From contig JAVTVY010025371.1 in NCBI GenBank assembly GCA_036873755.1, forward strand, positions 1 to 64,000: a DNA stretch of 64,000 bases, read 5' to 3'. This DNA is from Hanleya hanleyi (taxonomy: Eukaryota > Mollusca > Polyplacophora > Lepidopleurida > Hanleyidae). Below the pieces are notes generated by a model. The model was not told where the DNA came from. It did not search any database and saw nothing but the letters and a program-made list of their open reading frames with translations. The position numbers were made by a program, and so were the translations under genes. Shown in pieces: positions 1 through 8,259 of this stretch (position 1 is the stretch's first letter; every line of letters begins with the position of its first letter).

Positions 1-1
1 T

Positions 2-1025
2 CCCGACAGTCCGGCAGCCTATAGTGCATTGTCGTCTCTCTATCGAGCGGCCAAACCCCAGGGGATACAACGTGCCCAAGTCCGAGATTGGTTAAGAAGA
101 CAAGACACCTATACCTTACATCGATCTGTCCGTCGCCATTTTCTACGGAACCGGGTCATCGTGGGAGGAATAGATGCCCAGTGGCAAGCGGATTTGGTCG
201 ATATGAGCGCCTTTGCCAAACACAGCGATGGGAATCGGTATATCTTGACGTGCATCGATATCCTATCGAAGTATGCGTGGGTGGTACCCATCCGGACGAA
301 AACGGGGGGCGAATCTCATAGCGGCGTTCAAAGACATCTTCAAGACCGGGCGCAAACCTTTGTATTTGCAAACCGACGAAGGCACGGAATTCCTCAACAG
401 ACCGTTCCAACAGTTTCTGAAAGCCCAGAAGGTGTTTTTCTTCCATACGTACGAGACCAAGGCTTCAGTGGTGGAAAGGTTCAACAGGACATTCAAAGGC
501 CGCATGTATAAATATTTCACCTATAAGAATACAAGGCGGTACATCGATGTTCTCCCGAAACTTGTGAGTGGTTACAATCGAGCCTATCATCGAAGTATAG
601 AGAGAGCCCCCATTACCAATGAAGCCCAAGTACGGCGTGTCTTGTACCTCAGGCAATCGCAGCGATCGACGAAGGAGGTGTACAAGGTCAGGGACCCTGT
701 ACGGATCAGTAAAATCAAAGTCAAAGTTCAATTTGAGAAAAGTTACTTGCCCAACTGGAGCGATGAGCACTTCCTGATTAAACGGCGCCTACCCCGACAG
801 CAGCGAGTCTGTGAACTGGAAGATCTTCAAGGGGAACCGTTGCTAGGGACGTTTTACGAGACGGAATTACAGCCTGTCGTAAAAACACAGCAAGACTACT
901 ACACGGTGGAGAAGATTTTGAAAACGGAACGTCGACGTGGCAAACTGTTTCATTTCGTCAAATGGCAAGGCTGGCCCAGTTCCTTCAATTCCTGGGTCGC
1001 TGCCAACCAGGTGAAACGACTATAA
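2..1025 (+). pseudogene. Maverick integrase (rve fold) with C-terminal chromodomain, 5' partial and frameshifted
   Basis: This enzyme would insert the element's linear DNA into host chromosomes. The reading frame is open from base 2, so the N-terminus lies outside the window. Visible family features are a QDTYTLH segment, the first catalytic Asp in QADLVDM (about 190-210), the second in QTDEGTEF (about 370-393) and the Glu in VVERFNRTF (about 470-495), which together form the DDE triad. The last 45 residues (YTVEKIL to VKWQGW) look like a chromodomain, used by many such integrases to read chromatin. The frame changes at the run of six G at 304-309, between the first and second Asp, so the coding region is split in two. 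The stop codon TAA at 1023-1025 overlaps the TATA box of the next gene. Confidence 0.9.
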
Positions 1026-1026
1026 A
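1021..1026 (+). promoter_or_regulatory. TATA box of the membrane protein gene
   Basis: TATAAA overlaps the integrase stop codon and lies 50 nt before the ATG at 1076, the distance expected for a eukaryotic core promoter with a short leader. Function is inferred from position only. Confidence 0.5.
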
Positions 1027-1075
1027 GCCAGACACCACTGCCGTCATCCTTCATTCCACGTCTGACCACAGTGCT

Positions 1076-1561
1076 ATGGACAAACAGCAGCTGCCACTGA
1101 ACACAGCGTCTCCCAAAACGCGCAAAGCGCAAGTGGGCTTTGTGGTGATATTGCTAACCCTGCTGAGTGTGTTGTACGGAGGTGTGTTTTACGACGTAGC
1201 CTATGTCAGCACGTTACTTAACCAACTGAGAACACCAGCCACCAGTGAAACCGGTCTACAGATAGCACCAGTCAACCCCGTATCGAGCACAGTCACCACC
1301 ACACCCCGTGTACAAGCCACGTCGAGCTCCACACCAAGCTCCACACCTACACCAAGAACACCCACTTCGTCTGAAAACCCACCGGATTTCACCCCTCACA
1401 GTGAACAGACAACGACGACCGACGTTGTACCCACCACCATCATCCCTCACAGTGAACAGACAACGACGACCGACGTTGTACCCACCACCACCACTCCAGT
1501 TCACTCGTACGAAATTTACAAGAGCGGGTTACCACGACAACGGATACACCTCGAACCATGA
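1076..1561 (+). CDS. small mucin-like single-pass membrane protein of the Maverick element
   Basis: The predicted protein is 161 residues long. I chose the ATG at 1076 because it follows the TATA box; an in-frame start at 962 would lie inside the integrase chromodomain. A hydrophilic N-terminus of about 23 residues, rich in K/R near its end, precedes a hydrophobic segment (VGFVVILLTLLSVLYGGV, roughly residues 20-38). A Thr/Ser/Pro-rich stretch with many potential O-glycosylation sites follows. Within it a 48-bp segment is directly repeated (about 1395-1490), giving two copies of a HSEQTTTTDVVPT block. This resembles a type II or signal-anchored membrane protein with a mucin-like stalk. I do not recognise a named family. 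The TGA overlaps the ATG of the ATPase (ATGA, 1558-1561), so the two were probably translated from one transcript. Confidence 0.6.
   Translation: MDKQQLPLNTASPKTRKAQVGFVVILLTLLSVLYGGVFYDVAYVSTLLNQLRTPATSETGLQIAPVNPVSSTVTTTPRVQATSSSTPSSTPTPRTPTSSENPPDFTPHSEQTTTTDVVPTTIIPHSEQTTTTDVVPTTTTPVHSYEIYKSGLPRQRIHLEP
1395..1490 (+). repeat. 48-bp tandem duplication in the mucin-like stalk
   Basis: Two nearly identical 48-bp copies lie in frame and add 16 residues of Thr-rich sequence. The length is a multiple of three, so the frame is kept. Confidence 0.8.
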
Positions 1562-2162
1562 ACCCTCGGTGGCAGCATCCCTGCACTTGCGTCATCGCTG
1601 GACCGACGGGTTCCGGCAAAACGCACTTCGTCAGGAAGCTCCTTCAACACGCCGACAGTATGATCACCCCACCCATTGCCCGAGTCGTGTGGTGTTACGG
1701 AGAATAGCAGGCAGCGTATGCAGCAATGCCCCACATCACGTTCGTGGAAGGCCTACACAACCTGGCCGATTTGGAACCCGACACCTTGGTGGTTCTGGAT
1801 GATCTCATGGCGGAGACGGATGCGCGGGTCACCCAACTCTTTACCAAAGGCAGCCACCATCGACGGCTCAGCATCATCTACATTGTGCAGAATCTGTTCA
1901 GTAAAAACAAAGAACATCGGAACATCAGCTTAAATGCCACTACCTGGTGGTCTTCAAAAACCCGAGAGATACCACTCAACTGCTGCACCTGGCGAGACAG
2001 ATGTATCCCCGCACACCGTTTGCGTTGGAAGCCTTTAAAGATGCCACAACCCCTCAGCACGGGTATATGCTCTTCGACCTCAAGCAAGCCACCCCCGACC
2101 ACCTTCGACTACGGACCGGCATCTTTCCCGGAGAGACCCACCACGTGTACATGCAAAAATAA
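1558..2162 (+). pseudogene. Maverick packaging ATPase (FtsK/HerA-A32 type), with stop and frameshift
   Basis: This family pumps viral DNA into the empty capsid. The start ATG at 1558 is followed within 20 residues by a Walker A motif, GPTGSGKT. A Walker B motif, LVVLDDLM, is encoded at about 1783-1806, and a downstream motif ending IVQNLF fits the sensor region of A32-like ATPases. A TAG at 1705-1707 interrupts the frame at codon 50, and a one-base shift near 1936-1940 moves the C-terminal third (VFKNPRD to the stop at 2160-2162) to another frame. The total length, about 200 residues, is normal for Maverick ATPases. The gene overlaps the preceding stop by four bases and ends just before a hairpin and AATAAA. 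Confidence 0.88.
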
Positions 2163-2165
2163 TGT

Positions 2166-2226
2166 AAACACACCCACAGTGGCGCCCCCAGCTGGGGTGT
2201 GTGTGTTTGATGATGGGGATAATAAA
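2166..2226 (+). terminator. hairpin and poly(A) signal after the ATPase gene
   Basis: AAACACACCC (2166-2175) can pair with GGGTGTGTGTGTTT (2195-2208). AATAAA follows at 2221-2226. Together they look like the 3' end of the integrase-membrane protein-ATPase transcript. Confidence 0.5.
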
Positions 2227-2275
2227 AAGAATTAATACCACAGCATGGTTGACTTTGTCTCTGTTCTCTGAAGTG

Positions 2276-2286
2276 GATAAAAAGGG
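2276..2286 (+). promoter_or_regulatory. TATA-like element before the pX-like gene
   Basis: GATAAAAAGGG lies about 40 nt before the ATG at 2320 and just after the poly(A) signal of the previous unit. This suggests that a new transcript starts here. Confidence 0.35.
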
Positions 2287-2319
2287 CAGAGTTGTGGGTT
2301 CTGGCATTAGTTGTACACG

Positions 2320-2661
2320 ATGTCTGCGCGAGTACGGAAGCACGCTCCCACGCTCCGTGTATTGAAGACGGCCCCACCCGAGTTGGTCCGAACCATTGTA
2401 CGCTGTGCGGACCCTGACCTTGTACGCTGTCTGTGCGAGATCGGGTACAACCTGTTAAAAGGCAACGTACCACTGACTCCGGCTCAGAAGACCAAGTTGG
2501 CCAACCATAAGACAGGTCTCCGAACCTTAGTCCAGAAGCGGGTCTCTCAAACACAAAAGAAAAAGGTGTTACAGAAAGGCGGCTTTCTCGGGGCCATCTT
2601 AGCACCGTTGGCCGCTTCTGTGCTGGGTCCAGTATTGGGTGGACTCTTCGGCCGACAATGA
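2320..2661 (+). CDS. basic pX/core-like virion protein of the Maverick element
   Basis: The 113-residue protein begins MSARVRKHAP. Its first two thirds are basic and helical, with repeated L/R pairs and an IGYNLLKGN segment. Residues about 72-88 are Lys-rich (KKKVLQ), and the end is a Gly-rich hydrophobic segment (GGFLGAILAPLAASVLGPVL). This arrangement (basic domain, K-rich linker, GG-hydrophobic tail) is common in Maverick/adintovirus proteins compared with adenovirus core protein pX or with membrane-active peptides. Role assignment is by analogy. I use the ATG at 2320, downstream of a TATA-like element. Its TGA overlaps the next ATG (2658), indicating translational coupling. No disruption is visible. 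Confidence 0.6.
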   Translation: MSARVRKHAPTLRVLKTAPPELVRTIVRCADPDLVRCLCEIGYNLLKGNVPLTPAQKTKLANHKTGLRTLVQKRVSQTQKKKVLQKGGFLGAILAPLAASVLGPVLGGLFGRQ

Positions 2662-3490
2662 ACCACACGAAAAAAATGGTCCTCGTCGAACCACGGTTCC
2701 TTCAAAACCTCCAATCGCCCTACCCTGTCCCACCTACGGTGAAGACCATAAACACCCTCGATGGAGAGATGCAACAGATCTTACAGAGACCGGGGTTAAG
2801 CGACAATGAGAAAGTACAACGGTACAACGAGACGCTTCAACGGTACATGACGTTCATGGACCAATACAAAACCCTTTCTACCCCACCACCACCACGTGAC
2901 ACACCGCCGACCTCAGCACCGCTCCAACAGCCGCCATTACCAGGGGTACCACCCACAGCCCCACAGTGGGTGGAAGACGAAGTGATGAAGAGTGTACCTG
3001 CATCGTTCAAGAAACAAGCTGACCTGGTATTACAACGGATGAAACAGAATCCTAACATGTCTTGGAATGATAAAGGCGAACTCCTGGTACAGAATCAGGT
3101 GGTCCCGGGGACCCACATGACGGATTTAGTCAATGACCTGATGCGTCAACGCAGGTCGCACACGGATCCTCGAGGAGGGAGGTTTTCGCTCAAGGCTTGA
3201 AAGACATGCCTGTACCACAGGAATTGGTGGGGAACCCCCAACGCTGGGCCTATATGCAGCGTGACTCACCGAGTCGTGCACCACGACAGACTCCACAACC
3301 TTGGGAAGCCGAGTGGGAACCGGAGTCACCCCCCAAAACACCACCACAACAACGGGCACCTTCTTTTCAGGCCTTTAAAAAAACATGCTTGATCAGGACA
3401 CCCCACATCTCCAGAGCCGTGACACGTAGCAAGTCACCGCGACGAACACGACGCCGGACACAACCGCCCAATGCCTGGAACACCTATTAA
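2658..3490 (+). pseudogene. conserved Maverick minor protein, frameshifted
   Basis: The first part (2658-3200, 180 residues) starts with MNHTKKMVLV and has features seen in a conserved Maverick protein of unknown role: VEPRFLQNL, a LDGEMQQIL helix, a proline-rich linker, and near its end a GELL...VPGTHMTDLVNDLMRQRR block. The second part continues in another frame (about 3197-3490) with VPQELVGNPQRWAY followed by a Pro/Arg-rich basic tail. I read the two as one gene with a one-base shift near 3180-3196, because VPQELVGN usually follows the DLVNDLMR block in this family. The alternative is two separate genes, the second starting at ATG 3206. The basic tail suggests DNA or capsid binding. Confidence 0.6.
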
Positions 3491-3491
3491 A
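3485..3491 (+). promoter_or_regulatory. TATA-like element before the penton gene
   Basis: TATTAAA overlaps the stop of the preceding gene and is about 38 nt before the penton ATG at 3524. It mirrors the arrangement at 1021, where a stop codon is embedded in a TATA box. Confidence 0.35.
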
Positions 3492-3523
3492 ACCAACAGC
3501 ATCAGCAGGACAGCTCAGTCGCC

Positions 3524-4312
3524 ATGTTTTACCTCACCCTACCCAGTAACAGTTCGCTGGATGTGTTTCCTGACAACACCGTGGCCAAGTACGTCACCCA
3601 GTTACCGCAACCGTTGCATTTACCTGGACGCTGCGAATGTGGCCTCGTGGATATCCAATGCCCTTACTCGTGGTACAACGTGCGAGCCAATGAAGTGTGG
3701 TACGAGGTGACCTACGAAGACAAAAACACCCGACTCACCCTCCCCGAAGGCCAATACGATACCCCCAAGGAGTTCATGGGTGGGCTGTCAAGACTGTTGC
3801 ATTACAAGGCTCTACGGGAGGCCACGAATACTTCAAAACCCATCAAATCCTTTCCCTTCAAGAATCACGTGGACTTCGATTACAACGCACACAACGACAA
3901 GGCACAGCTTATCGTCACCGCCAACGCGAGTATCGTACTGAGTCCTATCCTACAGCAAATGCTGGGTTTCGATCTACAGACGTTCGCTGGTCCCACCGCC
4001 CACCAAGGCGAGATCCCGATGGATATGAAGTCGGGTATGTACGGACTCTACGTCTACTCGGACGTGGTGGACAACCACATCGTGGACGATATCAACACAC
4101 CTCTGTTACGGGTGGTCCCCATTAAAAAGACGTATGGAGGTCAAATCACCCACAGTTTCACCCACATGCTCTACTTGCCTGTACGACAAACCGACATCAA
4201 CACGATCACGGTGGATATAAGAGATGACACGGGACGACCGGTGGCATTCGAACGCGGGAAAGTGGTGCTGACACTTCATTTTCGACAAGCACGTGCTCCC
4301 CACTTTGCATAA
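3524..4312 (+). CDS. penton / minor capsid protein (single jelly roll)
   Basis: The 262-residue protein begins MFYLTLPSNSS and has the family's N-terminal pattern: LPSNSS, a FPDNT turn, a strand with LPQPLHL, then CGLVDIQ and a WYNVR segment. Later blocks include a predicted strand pair around YGLYVYSDVVDNHIVDD and a C-terminal DDTGRPVAFERGKVVLTLHF. Single-jelly-roll pentons form the five-fold vertices of Maverick capsids. Its length is normal and there is no break, so it is one of two long capsid/maturation genes that remain open. TAATG at 4310-4314 overlaps its stop with the start of the next gene by one base. Confidence 0.85.
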   Translation: MFYLTLPSNSSLDVFPDNTVAKYVTQLPQPLHLPGRCECGLVDIQCPYSWYNVRANEVWYEVTYEDKNTRLTLPEGQYDTPKEFMGGLSRLLHYKALREATNTSKPIKSFPFKNHVDFDYNAHNDKAQLIVTANASIVLSPILQQMLGFDLQTFAGPTAHQGEIPMDMKSGMYGLYVYSDVVDNHIVDDINTPLLRVVPIKKTYGGQITHSFTHMLYLPVRQTDINTITVDIRDDTGRPVAFERGKVVLTLHFRQARAPHFA

Positions 4313-4715
4313 TGAAGGTGCCTTACGAGTGCGATGCGCGCAGCTATATGGACTATTATGCCCAACAGGCCGGGGGTGGCTTTCCGGTCTTTAGCGGTGC
4401 ACGCAGGCAACGAGGACATGGGCTGGGGAACATACTCGGTAGCATCGTCAAAACGTTCCTGCCCTTGGTGACGCGTGGGGTGAAAGCAATCGGCAAACAA
4501 GCGGTACGCAGTGGACTGCAAGTGGCCGGTGATGTCTTGGGGGTACGGCACCCAAAGAATCCTTGAAACGGCGGGCCAAAGAAGCGGGAGGCGTCTTGGT
4601 GGCCAAAGCACAACGCACCGTAGGGAATAAAAGAGCTGCCCCACCGAGACCACGCACCAGTCGACGACCGACCCAGCGACGACGCACATCGAAGACCCAG
4701 GATATTTTTTCTTAA
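4312..4715 (+). pseudogene. adenovirus pVI-like minor virion protein, frameshifted
   Basis: The start MKVPYECDARSYMDYYAQQ leads into AGGGFPVFSG, then QRGHGLGNILGSIVKTFLPL and a KAIGKQAVRSGLQ segment. This Gly-rich amphipathic N-terminus and basic C-terminus is the usual form of the Maverick/adintovirus protein compared with adenovirus pVI, a capsid-internal, membrane-active protein. The first frame stops at 4566. A very basic continuation, rich in R/K/P and ending in QDIFS, is open in another frame to TAA 4713-4715, so a one-base shift near 4545-4560 has broken the gene. The capsid gene begins three bases after the final stop. Function is by family analogy. Confidence 0.65.
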
Positions 4716-4718
4716 AAC

Positions 4719-5983
4719 ATGTCCTTGATCCACGCCGAGTCCTGTCCCTCCACCAACAGTGAACTTGATTTGTGGACCGTGCCGCACACACAGACCAGTG
4801 CCGAACAAGGATTATGGGTGGAGCATCTCCCGCTCTCCAGCATCAACGAAACAGGGTCCATCGAGTTCACTATCAGTAATGCGGATACGGCCTATGTGGA
4901 TTTAGCCCATACATACTTGTATGTGAAAGCCAAGGTGGTAAATGGGGATGGCTCCAGAATCATCCAAGCTGCAACGGTGGGCCCGACGAATCTCTGGCTG
5001 CACTCGATGTTTCAACAGGTGGATATTTTTCTCAGCGACAAACTCATCAGTGACTCGACCAACACGTACCCCTATCGAGCCTACATCGAGACACTGTTGT
5101 CGTATGGCCGAGAGGCTAAAAAATCTCAGCTGACAGCCGCTTTATTCTACCAGGACACACCCGAGCACATGGACACGGTGGACAATGTGGGATATAACAA
5201 ACGGAAGGCTTTGACTGCGAACGGTGCCTCGGTGGATCTCATGGGTCGACTACACGCAGACATGTTCATGCAAGACCGGTACCTCTTGAACAAGATCCCC
5301 ATCAAAATCCGATTGATACGGGCGCCTCCGACCTTCGCCTTGATGGCCACTAACGTAGAAGGGCATGCAGCTGACTATAAGATTGTTATCCAAGACGCAG
5401 TCCTGTATGTCCGAAAAGTGAAACCGAATCCAGCCGTTCAATTGGGACACATGAAAGCCTTGGAAACAAAACCAGCCCAGTACCCTATCCGACGTGTACA
5501 AACCAAAGTGTTCTCTGTGCCTGCTGGAAATATGGGCGCCAACAAAGAAAACCTGTTCCTGGGGGAACTACCCAAGCGATTGATCCTGGCCTGTGTGGAA
5601 AACATTTCGGCATCAATTTTGTGGCCCTGCATGTGGATGGACAACAAGTCCCAGCCACGGCCTTAATACCGAACTTTGGGCGCAGGAATTTCATTCGAGC
5701 CTATCAGAGCCTGTTTACAGCCACCGGTCAAATTAACCAGGACGAAGGGAATTTGATCAGTCGGGAGGACTACGCGAACGGATACACGTTGTTCTGTTTC
5801 GATCTGACCGCCACCTTAGAGAACGACCATCAGCTGGCCCTGGCCAAGCGAGGCAATTTACGGTTGGAAATCCACTTTGCACGAGCCCTGGGGACCGCCG
5901 TCAATGTGATCTGCTACGCCGAGTTTGACAACACCATTCAAGTGGACAAGGCGCGCAACGTCCTGTGTGACTTCTCCACCTAA
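4719..5983 (+). pseudogene. major capsid protein (double jelly roll), frameshifted
   Basis: The main part (4719-5666, 315 residues) has the Maverick capsid signature: an N-terminal SELDLWTVPHTQTS block, GSIEFTISN, DLAHTYLYVKAKV, VGPTNLWLHSMFQQVDIFLS, and TYPYRAYIETLLSYG followed by LTAALFYQDT. The C-terminal 110 residues, with FCFDLTATL and a final YAEFDNTIQVD, lie in another frame from about 5621 to TAA 5981-5983. The change is near 5605-5625. The combined length of about 420 residues suits a double-jelly-roll hexon-like protein. The protein would form the trimeric facets of the capsid. The protease ATG follows one base after the stop. Confidence 0.9.
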
Positions 5984-5984
5984 C

Positions 5985-6458
5985 ATGGATACAGACCAGA
6001 TAACCACCGTGCTGGAGAATGACCCAGAGACACGTATGGTCTTTCAAGGGGTGTTCGCCCGAGATGTGTTCCCATTAGACCGTATGTATCCTGCTGCATA
6101 CGTTCTCAACACGGACCCGATGGATCGGCCCGGTGAACATTGGGTGGCCGTGTACTTGACAGAACAGCAGGGCGAATACTTTGACCCGTACGGCCTGCCA
6201 CCGCTCCATCCCGATTTAACAGACTTCATGGATCAAGGTACAGAGACGTGGTGTTGGAACAGTCAAACGTTGCAAAGCCTGACCAGTAGCGTGTGCGGAC
6301 AATATTGCTTGTTTTACCTGTACCATCGATGCCGGGGAAGGACCTTATCTACCATCGTACAGATGTTTGACGAGTATCCCAAGGCCGAGGACCGCGATGT
6401 ACTCGTATATGACTGGGCCGCCCATCATTTCAATGTACAAGCCCCGTTCTGGGCTTAA
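5985..6458 (+). CDS. adenain-like cysteine protease (maturation protease)
   Basis: The 157-residue protein matches the adenovirus-type protease (C5/Ulp1-like fold), which cleaves capsid and core precursors. The catalytic His is in GEHWVAVYL, where the following Trp is conserved. The acidic residue is the Asp in EYFDPYG, and the Cys is in SSVCGQYCLFYLYH, the C-G-x-x-C pattern of adenain. A Gln/Asn-bearing segment (NSQTLQS) precedes the Cys. I chose ATG 5985, one base after the capsid stop; an upstream in-frame start at 5925 would lie within the capsid gene. No break is seen. The last residues (FNVQAPFWA) are encoded by the first copy of a tandem repeat that continues past the stop. Confidence 0.9.
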   Translation: MDTDQITTVLENDPETRMVFQGVFARDVFPLDRMYPAAYVLNTDPMDRPGEHWVAVYLTEQQGEYFDPYGLPPLHPDLTDFMDQGTETWCWNSQTLQSLTSSVCGQYCLFYLYHRCRGRTLSTIVQMFDEYPKAEDRDVLVYDWAAHHFNVQAPFWA

Positions 6459-6576
6459 GTTCTTTCAATGTACACAAGCCCCCTGTTCTGGGCTTCAGTT
6501 CTTTCAATGTACAAGCCCCCTGTTCTGGGCTTCAGTTCTTTCAATGTACAAGCCCCTTGTTCTGGGCTTCAGTTTT
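6428..6576 (+). repeat. 35-39 bp tandem repeat, four copies, grown from the protease 3' end
   Basis: Copies begin at 6428, 6463, 6502 and 6539 with TTTCAATGTACAAGCCCC and end with TTCTGGGCTT. The first copy holds the last codons and stop of the protease; the other three are non-coding echoes. Each copy can fold on AAGCCC/GGGCTT. Confidence 0.85.
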
Positions 6577-6610
6577 CACGTGGTTGTTCTCACGTTGTTG
6601 TTGTTCACTG

Positions 6611-6616
6611 AATAAA
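6611..6616 (+). terminator. poly(A) signal after the protease
   Basis: AATAAA followed by an A run lies 150 nt past the protease stop, after the tandem repeat. Confidence 0.5.
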
Positions 6617-6699
6617 AAAAATGAGATCTCACCAAAAAACCCTGTCTTGTGTGTTTTCTATATGAGCATAATGCATGAAACTGGCTTTGAACACCGTAT

Positions 6700-6915
6700 T
6701 AGCCAATCAGTGGCCTAAAATGGAGCCAAAGCTAACCCATCCATGTCCAGAAAACATTACCCGGGTGTAAAAGAACCCGGATGTAGGCGCGGACGTAGGC
6801 GAAAGCATCCCAGTACCCGGATGTAGGCGCAGACGTGAGCGAAATTCTAGTACCCGTCCATTGGTTCTTTTATCGATCGCTCATTGGCTCTTTTTCTCGA
6901 CCGCTGATTGGTCCA
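6700..6915. promoter_or_regulatory. CCAAT-box cluster with a duplicated CCCGGATGTAGGCG motif
   Basis: CCAAT or its reverse ATTGG occurs at about 6702, 6858, 6882 and 6905. Between them ACCCGGATGTAGGCGC is present twice (about 6776 and 6815). This density suggests a regulatory or terminal-repeat segment just beyond the last viral gene. Function is inferred. Confidence 0.35.
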
Positions 6916-7149
6916 AATGGAACTGCCCATCCTTCCCAGGTTAATTTACAATACCCTTTTGGGGTTCAAGCTCTGTATATCGATGCCGCAACATTGTCTC
7001 CAAACCTTGCCGAAAGGGAGACCCTGGACCTTTTGACCTGGATGTGACCTTTGACCTTTTGACCCGACATTGATCCGCGCACTGCCGGTGATGACGCGCT
7101 CGCACGCGTGCGGCCGGAGAACCCGCGCGCGCGCGCTGCGGTCGGGGCG

Positions 7150-8180
7150 GGCCGGGCCATTCGTGGCCCACCTAGACCGCAAAACGTCTATTTCCACACC
7201 CGTTTCCCACAATTCCCTGTCTGCGCATGGGCAGAATGTGGACAACGGCCGAGACACTACTCCAGCCGATTGCTCCCTCACATAGGCTTCACATGGATAC
7301 CGCACTCGACTCCATCGACCCAAAAGTAGCTCGCCTAGGCCCCAGAACGTCTATTTCCATACACTTTCTCTACTGCGCATGCGCGGAATGACGTCAGTTC
7401 CACGTCACACCCACCCCGTCGGATACTCCCTCACGACTGCTTCACATGGATACCTCACTCGATCCCATCGACCCAATAGGGGCCCACCTAAACCCCAACA
7501 CGTCTAGTTCTATACTACGGCCAGACTGCGCATGCGCAGACTATTGACAACGAACGACACACCAGCCCAGGCGGATGCTCCCTCACGACAGCTTCATACT
7601 GATACCTCATACGACACCATAGGATCATTAGGGGCTCACCTAACCCCTAACACGTCTATTTCCACACCCTTTTCCCAGAATTCCCTGTCTGCGCATGCGC
7701 AGAATGTGGACAACGGTCGAGACCCTAGTCCAATCGGATGCCCTCTCACATAGGCTTCACATGGATACCTCACTCGATCTAATCGGCCCACTCGTGGCTC
7801 ACCTACATCCCAAAACGTCTATTTTCATACCCTTTGTCTATTGCGCATGCGCAGAATGACGATATTCCGACCCCACATCCAACCAGTGGGATGCCCCCTC
7901 ACATAGGCTTCACATGGATACCTCATACGACTCCATCGACCCACTAGTGGCTCACATAGATCCCAAAACGTCTATTTTCATACCCTTGGTCTACCGCGCA
8001 TGCGCAGAATCACCATATTCCAACCCCACAACCACCCAGTGGGATGCTCCCTCACATAGGCTTCACATTGATACTTCACTCGACTCCATCGGACCATTAG
8101 GGGCTCCCCTAGACCCCAAAACGTCTATTTCCATACCCTTGGTCTACCGCGCATGCGCAGAATGACGATATTTCAAACAA
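7150..8180 (+). repeat. satellite-like repeat, ~153-169 bp units with TGCGCATGCGCA core
   Basis: About six to seven diverged units occur. Each has GGCTTCACATGGATACCTCA, then CTCGACTCCATCG, a CCCAAAACGTCTATTTCCAT block, and a TGCGCATGCGCAGAATG box at about 7219 (diverged), 7374, 7526, 7690, 7844, 7997 and 8151. Two subtypes alternate: one has TTCCCACAATTCCCTG before the box and GTTGACAACG-like sequence after it; the other has CCCTTTGTCTA before and TGACG after. The same repeat builds the inverted duplication at 50-54 kb. Confidence 0.85.
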
Positions 8181-8242
8181 ACCGGAAGTGACGTCATACA
8201 GAGGTCACGCTCCATTCACCCAGACCGGAAGTGACGTCATAC
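8181..8242 (+). promoter_or_regulatory. two ETS/CRE composite motifs
   Basis: ACCGGAAGTGACGTCATAC occurs at 8181-8199 and 8224-8242. ACCGGAAGT fits ETS-factor sites and TGACGTCA is a perfect CRE. Related sequence is amplified at 55251-55526. Binding is inferred. Confidence 0.5.
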
Positions 8243-8259
8243 GGGACAGCGCCCCCTGT

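Larger units (their letters stand above)
1..6650 (+). mobile_element. Maverick/Polinton (adintovirus-like) element, right-hand part, decayed
   Basis: Nine consecutive + strand reading frames with tiny gaps or overlaps match the Maverick/adintovirus set: retroviral-type integrase with chromodomain, membrane protein, packaging ATPase, two core/minor proteins, single-jelly-roll penton, pVI-like protein, double-jelly-roll major capsid protein and adenain-like protease. This combination is diagnostic of the family. The protein-primed DNA polymerase B expected in a complete element is absent and is presumably left of the window. Integrase, ATPase, the minor protein, the pVI-like protein and the capsid protein each carry at least one frameshift or stop, so this is an endogenous, inactive copy. 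The right terminus is not clear; the last gene ends at 6458 and a poly(A) signal lies at 6611. I did not find a matching terminal inverted repeat. Confidence 0.9.

Noticed and set aside
5925..5984. Upstream in-frame start for the protease
   Set aside because: It lies inside the capsid gene's C-terminus, while ATG 5985 directly follows the capsid stop and gives normal protease length.
6367..6615. 82-codon frame after the protease
   Set aside because: It is the out-of-frame reading of the protease end and its tandem repeat.
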